This document shows, in pieces, positions 9,334 through 19,400 of a DNA stretch of 64,000 bases (positions within the stretch are counted from its first letter, which is position 1; the number at the start of each line of letters is the position of its first letter). A program made the translations under genes and the position numbers. Below the pieces are notes generated by a model. It was not told where the DNA came from. It searched no databases and saw only the letters and a program-made list of their open reading frames with translations. Origin of the DNA: Streptomyces fuscigenes (GTDB taxonomy: Bacteria > Actinomycetota > Actinomycetes > Streptomycetales > Streptomycetaceae); assembly GCF_021556455.1 (NCBI RefSeq), contig NZ_JAKGCV010000001.1, positions 41,069-105,068 on the forward strand. The letters run 5' to 3'.

Positions 9334-9392
9334 CCCGCACAACTGGTGAGGGCGGCGCCGACATGCGGGGCCGCCCTCACCAAGTGTGCGGG
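9334..9392 (-). terminator. Long hairpin terminator of the small membrane protein gene
   Basis: Inverted arms of 23 bases at 9334-9356 and 9370-9392 match at 21 positions, with a 13-base loop. It begins six bases beyond the stop codon of the 57-residue gene on the minus strand, so it is its likely terminator. Confidence 0.75.
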
Positions 9393-9397
9393 TGCTT

Positions 9398-9571
9398 CTA
9401 CCAGCGGTACCAGCGCCCCCGCTTGCCTCCGCCGTGTGCCGCCGGGCGGATCAGGAAGCCCAGCGCCCACACGATCAAAACGATTATTGCGATCCACCAC
9501 AGCAGGTGAAGCGCGAAACCCGCACCGGCGAGAATCAGTGCGAGAAGCAGAACGAGCAGAATGGGAACCAT
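9398..9571 (-). CDS. Small hydrophobic membrane protein (57 residues)
   Basis: This gene is shorter than usual ORF cut-offs. An ATG at 9571 with GGAGGT upstream opens 57 residues: MVPILLVLLLALILAGAG, then a second hydrophobic run with LLWWIAIIVLIVWALGF, and a basic aromatic tail GGGKRGRWYRW. The two hydrophobic segments and the RWYRW end resemble a small hydrophobic protein family widespread in Streptomyces, of unknown role. A strong hairpin directly after the stop supports it as an independent gene. Confidence 0.8.
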   Translation of the reverse strand: MVPILLVLLLALILAGAGFALHLLWWIAIIVLIVWALGFLIRPAAHGGGKRGRWYRW

Positions 9572-9853
9572 GGTTATTACCTCCGAGGAGCCGTATGCCC
9601 TCGAGAGGTCATGGCATGTGCCGAATATCGAACTCTCTTATGTGCCGCTTGGAGGGGCCCGGCGAACGGGGCTCAGGTGCCGGGTTGTGGTGCCGGCTCG
9701 GCGCCCTTCGGCGGGGAGACCTGGTAGCCGATGGGCCGCGCAGTTGCCAGCCCCTACGAACGTCCACCGACCGCCGTGGTGTGCGACCGTTGACACCGCG
9801 CGCCGGCCTTGGCCAGGCGCCGGGACGGGCCGTGCCGTGCGGTCGAGACCGGC

Positions 9854-10207
9854 TCAGTGCCTGGCGGAGGTGCGGGCGGTGGCCGCCGAGACGTCCGCGT
9901 GCAGGGTGAAGACCTGGTCCAGACCGACGATGGACAGGATGCGGGCCGTGTTGGCGGGGACGGCGGCCAAGGCGAGGCCGCAATCATGCTCCATGACCAC
10001 GTTGCGCGCCGCGAGCAGCGCGCTGATCCCGCTGGAGTCGCAGAACTCCAAAGCGGCCAGGTCCAGGACCAGCAGGTGGCCCGCGGTCAGGGAGAGGCCG
10101 GCCACCGCGGTGCGCAGTTCGGGCGCCGTCATGTAGTCGAGGTCGCCGGTGATCTCCAGTACGGGACCGGGGGCGGCGTCTCGGGTGGTGATCGTCAGTG
10201 GGCTCAT
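9854..10207 (-). CDS. STAS-domain anti-sigma-factor antagonist (RsbV type)
   Basis: This 117-residue single STAS domain has ITGDLDYMTAPELR at the N-terminus and the phosphoacceptor motif FCDSSGISALL at about residue 60. RsbV-type proteins bind and sequester an anti-sigma kinase when unphosphorylated. It is the last gene of an operon with a PAS-PP2C phosphatase (the enzyme that would dephosphorylate it) and an RsbQ-like hydrolase. The ATG at 10207 is chosen; a GTG four codons earlier overlaps the phosphatase gene and is also possible. The partner kinase and sigma factor are not in the window. Confidence 0.9.
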   Translation of the reverse strand: MSPLTITTRDAAPGPVLEITGDLDYMTAPELRTAVAGLSLTAGHLLVLDLAALEFCDSSGISALLAARNVVMEHDCGLALAAVPANTARILSIVGLDQVFTLHADVSAATARTSARH

Positions 10208-10208
10208 G

Positions 10209-11486
10209 TCAGCTTTCACTCACGGTGGTGGGAAGCGGGGCGGGTACGCCGAGGGCGAGCAGCGCGGTGTCGTCGTCGAGTCCGGTGCCGAAGGAGGCCA
10301 ACAGGCCGGTCAGGGCAGCGATCAGGGCCTGCGGGCCGTGCCCGGGCCGGGCGGCGGTGAACTCGCGCAGGGCGTCGTCGCCGTACCGCTCGCGCTGGGG
10401 CCCGGTGCGGGCCTCGGTCAGGCCGTCCGTGTACAGCAGCAGGGTCTCGCCGGGCAGCAGGTCGGTGCGGGTCGCGCTGAAGTGGGCCTGGGGCAGGACT
10501 CCGATGAGCATGCCGCCCGGGGTGGGCAGGTAGTCCGCGCTGCCGTCTGTGCGCTGGATCAGAGCCGGAGGGTGGCCGCCGGAGGCCAGGTGCACGCCGA
10601 CGTGCTCGCCGGTGAGGTCGAGGACGCCGTATATGGCGGTGCAGTAGCGGGGATCGCCGCTGGTGTAGCGCTCGTGCAACACCGTGTTCAAGGTGGTCAG
10701 GACCGTGACGGGATCGGGATTGTGCAGGGCGGCGGCGCGCAGCGTGTAGCGGGTCAGTGAGGTCACCGCGGCGGCCTGGGGCCCCTTGCCGCACACGTCT
10801 CCGAGGAAGAACGCCCATCTGCCGGTTTCCAGGGGGAACAGGTCGTAGAAGTCTCCGCCCAGCAGATCCGGGGACGCCGTGTGGTAGTAGGAACCCGCCT
10901 CCAGTCCGGGAATCGTGGGCAGCTCCGCGGGCAGCAGGTTCTGCTGCAGCACCGCGAGAGCCTCCTGGAGCCGGGCTCGGTCCGCCTCGGCCTGCCGGCG
11001 TGCCTCCTCGGCCACCGTGCGGCGCCGCAACAGCTCGCTCTCGTAGGCGCGGCGGTCCCGGGCGTCGAAGACGGTGGTGCGGATCAGCAGCGGCTCGCCC
11101 TCCTCGGTGGTCTTCACCTTCGAGGTGACCAGCACCGGCATCCGGCCCGCGGCGGTCTTGATGTCCATGGCGATGCCGCTGACCGCGCCCTGCATCTGCA
11201 GCATGGGCGCGAAGTGCGTCTCGTGGTAGAGCCTGCCACCCACGGTGAGCAGATCAGCGAAGCGCTTCCGCCCGACCACCTCGGAGCGCTCCAGACCCAG
11301 CCAGGCCAGCAACGTGGCGTTGATCTTCGCGATCGTGCCGTCCATCAGCGTCGACACGTAGCCGCACGGAGCCTCCTCGTACAGCTCCTCGGCACTGTCC
11401 TCCAGCAGCGATGTGAACACCGCGTCCGTGGCATCCACGTCCTGTCCCTCGCCCGGCTCGGGCACCTGGTCGGTGCGGCACATCAT
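10209..11486 (-). CDS. PAS-PP2C phosphatase, RsbP-like
   Basis: In this 425-residue protein a PAS-like domain covers about 25-145, a charged helical linker (RRRTVAEEARRQAEADRARL) about 150-185, and a SpoIIE/PP2C phosphatase domain about 195-415, with the metal-binding motifs GGDFYDLF, DVCGKGPQAA and LDDDTALLAL. This PAS-coiled coil-PP2C layout is that of Bacillus RsbP. The start codon shares a base with the stop of the RsbQ-like hydrolase gene, and the STAS target gene begins within two bases of its end, so the three form one translationally coupled unit. It should dephosphorylate the STAS protein in response to a signal sensed through the PAS domain and the hydrolase. Confidence 0.92.
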   Translation of the reverse strand: MMCRTDQVPEPGEGQDVDATDAVFTSLLEDSAEELYEEAPCGYVSTLMDGTIAKINATLLAWLGLERSEVVGRKRFADLLTVGGRLYHETHFAPMLQMQGAVSGIAMDIKTAAGRMPVLVTSKVKTTEEGEPLLIRTTVFDARDRRAYESELLRRRTVAEEARRQAEADRARLQEALAVLQQNLLPAELPTIPGLEAGSYYHTASPDLLGGDFYDLFPLETGRWAFFLGDVCGKGPQAAAVTSLTRYTLRAAALHNPDPVTVLTTLNTVLHERYTSGDPRYCTAIYGVLDLTGEHVGVHLASGGHPPALIQRTDGSADYLPTPGGMLIGVLPQAHFSATRTDLLPGETLLLYTDGLTEARTGPQRERYGDDALREFTAARPGHGPQALIAALTGLLASFGTGLDDDTALLALGVPAPLPTTVSES

Positions 11487-12286
11487 CAGACTGCCCCCAT
11501 GAACTCGGCGATCGCCGCCGCCGTCGCCTGCGGAGCGCTCAGCTGCGGGCAGTGCCCCGTCGCCTCCAACGTGATCAGCCGACTACCAGGAATCGCGTCG
11601 CGGACGTATGCGCCCACCTCCCGGGGCGCGATCAGGTCCTGCCGGCACTCCAGGATCAACGTCGGCACGGTGACCGTTCTCAGATCGTTGCGGCTGTCCG
11701 ACAGAAAGGTCGTGCGGGCGAAGACACGGGCCATGTCCGGGTCGGTCGCGCAGAACGAGGCCGTCAGCTCCTGCCCGAGCTCCGGGCGCTCCGCGTTGCC
11801 CATGATGACGGGGGCCATCGTCGCCGACCAGCCCAGATAATTCGACTCCAACGACTCCAGCAACTCCTCGATGTCCTCTGCGCTGAAACCGCCCCGATAC
11901 CCGTCCTCGTCGACGTAACGGGGTGAGGGGGCGATCATCACCAGTCGTGCGATGCGGTGCGGGGCTCCGGCCGCCGCGAGTACCCCCACCATCGCACTGA
12001 CCGAATGTCCCACGAACACCACATCCCGCAGGTCCAGCTCCTCGACGACGTCCAGCACATCCCGTGCGTAGCCCTCCAGCGAGCCGTAACGCCGCTCGTC
12101 CCAGGCCGCCGAGTCCGCCCGACCCGAACCCACATAGTCGAAGAGCACCACCCGGTAGGCGTCGGTCAGCAACGGAAGCACCAGGCGCCACATGTTCTGA
12201 TCGCAGCCGAACCCGTGAGCCAGCAGGAGCACCGGTCCGTCCTCGCGGCCGACGACAGTGACATTGTTCCTGCGGCGGATATCCAT
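11486..12286 (-). CDS. rsbQ: RsbQ-like alpha/beta hydrolase
   Basis: This 266-residue alpha/beta hydrolase has the nucleophile in GHSVSAMVG, the acid in CRQDLIAP and the His in GHCPQLS. Its length and many positions match B. subtilis RsbQ as I remember it: GFGCDQ, LFDYVGSG, RYGSLEGYARDVLDV, and NYLGW. RsbQ is the partner of the PAS-phosphatase RsbP in energy-stress signalling, and here the RsbP-like gene follows with a one-base overlap. The same fold serves the plant receptors D14/KAI2. The ATG at 12286 opens right at the RsbQ N-terminus (MDIRRRNNV); a longer reading from 12400 has no homology. Confidence 0.92.
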   Translation of the reverse strand: MDIRRRNNVTVVGREDGPVLLLAHGFGCDQNMWRLVLPLLTDAYRVVLFDYVGSGRADSAAWDERRYGSLEGYARDVLDVVEELDLRDVVFVGHSVSAMVGVLAAAGAPHRIARLVMIAPSPRYVDEDGYRGGFSAEDIEELLESLESNYLGWSATMAPVIMGNAERPELGQELTASFCATDPDMARVFARTTFLSDSRNDLRTVTVPTLILECRQDLIAPREVGAYVRDAIPGSRLITLEATGHCPQLSAPQATAAAIAEFMGAV

Positions 12287-12699
12287 ACCCGCCAGTTTCC
12301 CACCCCGCCCCGAACGGCAGCAGCCACCCCGGCTCCTCGATCGGAGCGCTTGGGCCTCGCGGTGTCGGATCGTCCCGGCCTGTTCAACCGGCGCTTCCAA
12401 CGAAGGTGTGGTCGTGGAGTCGGGGTCGGCAGCGCATGCGGTGGGCCGCCGGCGGGCCCAGTTGGTCGAGCACAGGATCGCCGGACCGGGACATGACCCG
12501 GCCGGGGCGGCCCGCCCGCGAGGTCGCCATCGGCGAGGTCATCGGCTCCCTGCACGTGGGACACCTGATCAGGAGGGTCGCGTGCGGCTGCCGCGGCACG
12601 TCCGGCGATGCCACGGTCCCGGGAACCGCGTCGACAACGCGTGCCCCGCTGCGGGAGCTGACGGGCTCAGTCGCCGCCCGACGCGACCAGGCGGGTCGC
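12287..12699. other. Intergenic stretch without a recognised gene
   Basis: About 410 bases lie between the rsbQ-like start and the stop of the secreted protein gene. Frames are open on both strands but show no motif. It should contain the promoter of the RsbQ-RsbP-STAS operon. Confidence 0.5.
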
Positions 12700-13032
12700 C
12701 TAGTTCGAACCGAGGGAGCACACAGCCAGGAGGCACAGGTTTCCGCCCTGCGTGTTGCTGACACCGCCGCTGTGCCCGCCTCCCAGTGAACACTGGGCAA
12801 GCAGGCAGAGATTGAAGCCCTGTATCCCCTCGTAGGACGTCGGCATGGCCGGTCGCCCAAACGCCGACGTCCTTTCCTGTCCTGTGGTCCCCGAGTGCCG
12901 CACGACGTGGTGGCTCGGCAGCGCGGAGCCACTCGCCGATGCGGCCTCGGCCGTGACAGTCGTGGACATCAGCAGGAGGCCGGCGGCCGTGGCCGCAGTG
13001 CCCCAACGCAACGCGGAACGGGAGATGGTCAC
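12700..13032 (-). CDS. Small exported protein with a repeated NLCLLAxCSLG motif
   Basis: The GTG at 13032 has GGAGG four bases upstream and opens 110 residues. A signal peptide (SRSALRWGTAATAAGLLL, cleavage likely after AEA near 30) is followed by a Ser/His-rich segment. The C-terminus contains two copies of NLCLLA-x-CSLG about 21 residues apart, separated by a Gly/Ser/His-rich spacer. The four Cys could form disulfides or bind metal outside the cell. It is not a chaplin or rodlin by motif, and I do not recognise the family. It is divergent from the NRPS gene. Confidence 0.7.
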   Translation of the reverse strand: MTISRSALRWGTAATAAGLLLMSTTVTAEAASASGSALPSHHVVRHSGTTGQERTSAFGRPAMPTSYEGIQGFNLCLLAQCSLGGGHSGGVSNTQGGNLCLLAVCSLGSN

Positions 13033-13438
13033 GGATCCTCCGGTACGTCGAATCGAATGTGTCACTCAGCTTCGTTCGGCACCCGGGCCCTCGGGGATTG
13101 GTGGCCGCAGACAGACGTGACGCACCTCACCCTGGCGAACTGTGCGTTTGTGAACATGTGGTGACGTCGTGTGGTGTGCGGCACAAAGTCCAATCCTCGG
13201 TCACGGGGCCTCCGAATGGTCCACCGATGGCGCCCACAGGGGCTAACAGCGGCGGTGGGACCGAACCCGCTGCACGGCCGCGCTCGAAGGAGAGGCACAT
13301 GCGATGCCACGCCCGCGGAGGAACCCGTGTTCCTTCGCAAATCCCGTGACGTGGAGGCGACTCCCGCGAGCCTTCTCGATCGCGGGTTCTCCCTTCCTCG
13401 CCTGATCTCTCCCGCTCTTACGCAAAGGTGATTGCCGC
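13033..13438. other. Promoter region of the NRPS operon and of the divergent secreted protein
   Basis: The 406 bases hold no credible gene. An inverted repeat with 7-bp arms CCCGCGA/TCGCGGG at 13363-13369 and 13380-13386 lies about 50 bases before the NRPS start and could be a leader hairpin or operator. Confidence 0.45.
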
Positions 13439-16400
13439 GTGTCCGACGCGCATGTGACGAACAAGGTGCAGATCCTCCCGCTCACGGCCGCCCAGTCGGG
13501 CTTGTGGTTCGCGCAGAGGATCGATCCGGGCAACCCGTCGTACAACATCGCCGAGTACGCCGACATCCGCGGCGATCTCGACTTCTCCTGCCTGGAACGC
13601 GCGGTGCGGCACGCCGAGCGGGAGATGGAGGCGCTGCGTGTCACGTTCGAAGAGCGCGAAGGGGTCCCCTTCCAGCGGGTGCACCCGCCGGGCCGGCTCC
13701 GGATCGCCCTCGTCGACCTTCGAAGGCACGAGCAGCCTGCGGACGAGGCGGCTCGCCGGATGCAGCGCGACCTCACGCAGGCCGCCGACGTGACGCGCGG
13801 GCCGCTCGTGCGGCTGACGCTCTATCGCCTGTCCCGGGAACGGCACCTGTTTCACCAGCAGGTGCACCACCTGGCGCTCGACGGTTACGGCGCCGCGCTC
13901 GCGCTCGCGCGGATCGCCGAGATCTACAGCCTCCTGGCATGCTCGTCAGGCGCCCCGGCGCCCTTCGTACCGGCACCTCTCAGCCCGCTGCTGCGCGAAG
14001 AGCGGGCCTACGAGGAGACCGAGCGGGCAGGCGACGCCCGCTTCTGGGCCGATCACCTCGCGGACGCGCCGCCCGCCACCGGTCTGGCCGACGCCACCGC
14101 CCCGCTGGGACACGGCACGATCGTCAGCGGCCGCGGCGCCTCCCACCTGCCGGTCGAAGCCCTCAGAGCGGCGGCCAAAGAGATGCGTGTCGCCTGGCCC
14201 ACCCTCTTCATGGCCGCCATGGGCGTCTACCTCCACCGCGCCCGGGGGCTCGGGGAGGTCGTGCTCGGCCTGCCGGTGACGGGACGGCGCACGAAGACGG
14301 CGCGCACCACCCCCGGGATGCTGTCGAACATCGTGCCGCTGCGCTTCTCCGTGTCGCCGTCGGACACCGTCGCCGAGGTGACGCGGCGCGCCTCCGCACA
14401 GGCCAAGCTCGTGCTGCGCCACCAGCGCTACCCCGCCGAGCAGATGCGCCGGGACCACCGTCTTACCGGCAGCCCACGACGTCTGGTCGGGCCGTCGGTC
14501 AACGTCCTCGCCTTCGACGACGCCTTGCGCTTCGGCGCCGCACTGGCCACACTCCACAATCTCTCCATCGGGCCCGTGGAGGATCTCGCCCTCGCGGTCC
14601 ATGCCTCCTTCGCGGACGGTGAGCTCGGCATCGAACTGCTGGGCAACCCCCGCCTGCACGATGCGGGCGAACTGGATGCCCACCGGAACCGGTTCGCCGA
14701 CCTGGTGAAGGAATTCGCCGGGGATCCGCGGCGCGTGATCGGGTCGCTCAGCCTTCTCCGCAGCCAGGAACGAGCACACGTGCTCTCACTGAGCCCCGGG
14801 CCGGCGCCGGTGGCCGGGACGCCGACGACACTGCTGGAGGAGTTCGCCCGCCGTGTCGCCGCTGCTCCCGAGGAGACCGCCGTCGTCGCCGAGGACAGCC
14901 GGCTGGGCTTCGCGGAACTCGATGCGCGCGCCGACGCCCTGGCTTCGGAACTGTCCCGGCACGGGGCGCGTGCGGGTACCCGAGTGGGTGTCGCCCTTCC
15001 GCGCTCGGTCGACCTGGTCGTCGCGATGCTCGCCGTGCTGCGCACCGGGGCCGCCTACCTGCCCCTGGACTCCTCGTACCCGGCGGATCGACTCGCCTGG
15101 ATGCTCGAGGACGCCCGGCCGGTCGCACTGATCGCCACGCCGGACACGCGCCGGAGGGTGGATCCACAGGGCACGGTCACCCTCGTGGCGCCCGACGCCC
15201 ACGGGCAGTCGGCGGACCGGGCGGCGGCGCCCGTCCGGCCACCGGGCCCGCACGACGCCGCCTACGTCATCTACACGTCGGGGTCCACCGGCCGCCCGAA
15301 GGCAGTGGTCGTGGAGCACCGTTCGCTGGCCAACCTCCTGACACACCACCGCCGCGAGTTCCACGCGCCCGCGCAGGACATGCTCGGACGGCGGGCGCGG
15401 GTGGCCCTGACAGCTGCCACCTCGTTCGACGCGTCGTGGGACCCGGTGCTGTGGATGATCGCGGGGCACGAGCTGCACATCGTCTCGGACACGACCCGCA
15501 GGGACCCCGAGGCCCTGGTGCGGCACCTGGTGGCGCAGCGGATCGACGTGGTCGAGAGCACGCCCACGTATGTGCGCCAGCTGATGCGGGCCGGACTTCT
15601 GACGTCCGCGGCACACCGTCCCCGCGTGATCGCCCTCGGCGGCGAACCCGTCGACAGCGCCTTGTGGGAGGAGCTCGCGGCCCACAGCAACCTCCTGGTC
15701 TTCAACTTCTACGGCCCGACGGAGACCACCGTCGACACCGTCACCGCACGGATCGTGCGCGGAACGCAGCCCGTCATCGGCCGCCCGGTCGCGGGCGCCC
15801 GCGCCTATGTCCTGGACAGCGCCCTGCACCCGATGCCGCCCGGCACGGCCGGCGAGCTGTATCTCTCGGGCGAGGGGGTGGCACGCGGCTACGCGGGCCG
15901 CTCCGACCTCACCGCCGAGCGTTTCCTCCCCGACCCGTTCGGCCCGCCCGGCACGCGCATGTACCGCACCGGCGACCTGGCCCGGTGGAGTGACGTCGGC
16001 GCGCTGGAGTTCCTCGGCCGCAGCGACCGGCAGGTCAAGGTGCGCGGCTACCGCGTCGAGACCGGCGAGGTCGAGTCCGCGCTGGGCTCCCTGCCCGAGA
16101 TCGCGGAGGCCGCCGTCACGCTGGTCACCGGGCACGACGGCCCCCAGCGCCTCACGGCCTGGCTCGTGGCGAGGCCCGGCCACGAGGTTCCCGATCTCGT
16201 CGGCGTGCGCGACGCACTGGCGTCACGGATGCCGGAGCACATGGTTCCCTCCGCCTATGCCGTCGTCGACGCGTTGCCGCTCACGTCCAACGGAAAACTC
16301 GACACCGGCCGCCTTCCCGCCGCGGCGCCGCTCACCGCTTCGGGCGCCGCTGCGCGCACACCCGAGGAGGAGCGGATGTGTGCCCTGTTCGCCGACGTCC

Positions 16401-19400
16401 TGGGCGTGCCCGGCACGGGGCGCGACGACGACTTCTTTCTGCTCGGCGGGCACTCCCTGCTGGCCACCCGGCTGATCGGGCGGATCCGTGCGGTGTTCGG
16501 CGTAGAGGTTCCGGTGGCCGCCCTCTTCGAGGCCCGCACGCCCGCCGCGCTGGTGGCCGCGCTGGCCACGGCCGCTCCCGCGCGCCCGGCGATCGAGGCG
16601 ATGGCACGGCCCGAGCGCGTGCCGCTGTCCTTCGCGCAGCAGCGGCTGTGGCTGGTCGAACGCATGGGAGACGGGGGCGCGGCCTACCACCTGCCCGTCG
16701 CCCTCCGCCTCACCGGCGAGATCGACACGTCCGCCCTGTCCCACGCGCTGGACGACGTCGTGCGGCGCCACGAGGCACTGCGCACCCTGATCGTGGAGGA
16801 CGAGGACGGCGCCCACCAGCGGGTACTGCCGGCCGACACCGTAGGTGTCGTCCTCCACCACCGGCTTCGAGGCGAGCAGGGGGTGAGGCCCGATGCGTCC
16901 CCCTTCGCGCTGGATCGCGATCTGCCCCTGCGAGCTGAACTGTTCGCCACCGGTCCCGACGAGCACACACTCGTCCTGACGCTCCATCACATCGCCGCCG
17001 ACGGTTGGTCGATGGCGCCGATGATGAGCGATCTGTCCACCGCCTACGCGGCACGTCTGTCCGGACGCGCCCCCGACTGGAGGCCCCTGCCCCTCCAGTA
17101 CGCGGACTACACCCTGTGGCAGCGCGAGTTCCTCGGTGACAGCGCCGATCCCTCATCCCTCGCCGGGCAGCAGCTGGCCCACTTCACGGCCACCCTCCAC
17201 GACCTGCCCGCCGAGGCCACGCTGCCCGCCGACCGTCCGCGCCCCGCCCGCTCCTCGGGTCGCGGCGGCACCGTCCCGGTCCGTCTCAGCGCCTCGACAC
17301 ACCGCGCGCTGGCCGACCTGGCGCGATCCCTGGACGCCACCCCCTTCATGGTGCTCCACGCGGCGCTCGCCGCCCTGATGAGCCGGCTCGGCACCGGCGA
17401 GGACGTGCCGGTTGGCACACCGGTGGCCGGCCGCGCCGACGAGCAGCTCACCGGCCTAGTCGGCTTCTTCGTCAACACACTCGTCCTGCGCACGGACACC
17501 TCCGGCGCCCCCGCGTTCCGCGACCTCGTCCGCAGGGTCCGCCACCACGACCTCGCCGCATACGCCCACCAGGACCTTCCCTTCGACCGGCTGGTGGAGG
17601 AACTGGCGCCCGGCCGACGGGCCGGCCGGCACCCGCTGTTCCAGGTCATGCTCTCCCTGAACAACGTGCCCGCCCCCACGCCCGCCCTGCCCGGCCTGGC
17701 GGTCGTCCACGACCCGTCCGTGGGCCGCGGCGGCGCCAAATTCGACCTCACCTGGGACTTCACCGAGAAGCACGACGCCGGCAACGACCCGGGGGGCATC
17801 GTCGGCGAACTCGAGTACAGCCAGGACCTCTACGACCGGAGCACGGCGGAACGCTTCGCCGAGCACTTCACGCTCCTGCTCGACGCGCTCCTCGACGACC
17901 CGGAACGTCCCTTCACAGACGTCGAGTTCCTCACGCCCGAGCAGCGGGCGGCCGCACTCGACGAGGCGGCCGGGCCCACCGCACTCAGCCCGGGGCGCAC
18001 CGTCCTCGACGCCTTCGCCGCACAGGCAGCGAGCTCTCCGCAGCGCACCGCCGTGGTCTCCGCGGCGGAGAAGAGCACGTTCACGGACCTCCAAGGACGT
18101 GCCGAAGAGGTGGCTCGCCTCCTGGCCGACCGCGGCGTCGCCCGGGGCGACCGGGTCGCCGTCGCCCTGCCCCGCACCTCGTGGGCCGTTGCCGCCCTGC
18201 TCGGAACGTGGCGCGCCGGAGCCGTATACGTGCCGCTCGACCCGAGCCATCCGGCCGCCCGCAACCGCATGATCCTCGACACCGCGGCACCGCGGCTCCT
18301 GCTGACCACGCCCGAGCTGGCTCCCGCGCTGCCCGACTCGGTCGACGCACTGTTCCTCGACGACGCAGGTCGGCCGTCCGTATCCAGCGGCGGGCGCCTT
18401 CCGGAGCCCCCGGCCCCGGGCGAGGCGGCCTACGTGCTGTACACGTCCGGCTCCACCGGCCGGCCCAAGGGCGTCGTCGTCGAACACGGCGCGCTCGCCA
18501 ACCTCCTGGCCAGCCACCAGGAACGGCTGCTCGGGCCCGCGGAGGCCGCCAACAACGGGCTGCCCCTGCGGGTCGCCCTGAGCGCCGCACTCACCTTCGA
18601 CGCGTCCTTCGACCCGCTGCTGTGGATGGTCGCCGGACACGAACTGCACCTCCTGGACGACGCCGTCCGGATCGACGCGGAGGCACTCACCGCGCACCTG
18701 CACGAGCACGGCATCGACGTCCTGGAAACCACCCCTTCGTTCCTCGAACAGCTCAGGGCGGCAGGCCTGTTCGCGCCGGGCCGGCCGTGGCCGCGCGTCG
18801 TGGCGCTGGGGGGCGAGGCCGTCGACGAGACCCTGTGGAACGAACTCAGCGACCTTCCGGGCGTCGCCGTGTGGAACCTGTACGGACCGACGGAGGCGAC
18901 CGTCGACAGCGTGATGGGACGCCTCCTGCCCGGCACCCGGCCGCACCTCGGCCAGTCCGTCGCCGGCATCCGCGCCCGCGTGCTCGACACGCGTCTGCGC
19001 CCGGCGGCCCCCGGCACGACAGGGGAGCTCTACCTGTCGGGCCCGGGACTGGCCCGCGGCTACGACCGTCGTCCCGGCGCCAGCGCCGAGCGCTTCCTGC
19101 CGGACCCCTACGGGCCGCCCGGCAGCCGCATGTACCGCACCGGCGACCTCGTACGGCGGGCGCAGGGCCGCCTCGTCTACGCCGGCCGCTCCGACGGCCA
19201 GGTCAAGGTCCGCGGATTCAGGATCGAGACCGCCGAGGTCACCGCGGCACTGGGCGCACACCCCGCCGTCGCCCGCGCGGCCGCGACCGTACGCCCCGGT
19301 CCCGACGGCACCGGTCGTCTCATCGCCTGGATCGTCCCGCGCGACGGCCGGGAAACCCCCAGCGCGGACATCAGGGCGTACGCGGCCGACCGCCTCCCGC

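Larger units (their letters stand above)
8662..9397. other. Gene-poor stretch with two strong hairpins
   Basis: About 735 bases follow apbE with several overlapping frames on both strands, none with a recognisable domain or convincing start. The stretch ends in two very stable inverted repeats listed separately. I see no credible protein gene; part may be decayed sequence. Confidence 0.5.

Noticed and set aside
8671..9909. 412-residue plus-strand frame in the gene-poor stretch
   Set aside because: Runs through two hairpins and the small gene on the other strand, has Arg/Pro-rich translation and no homology.
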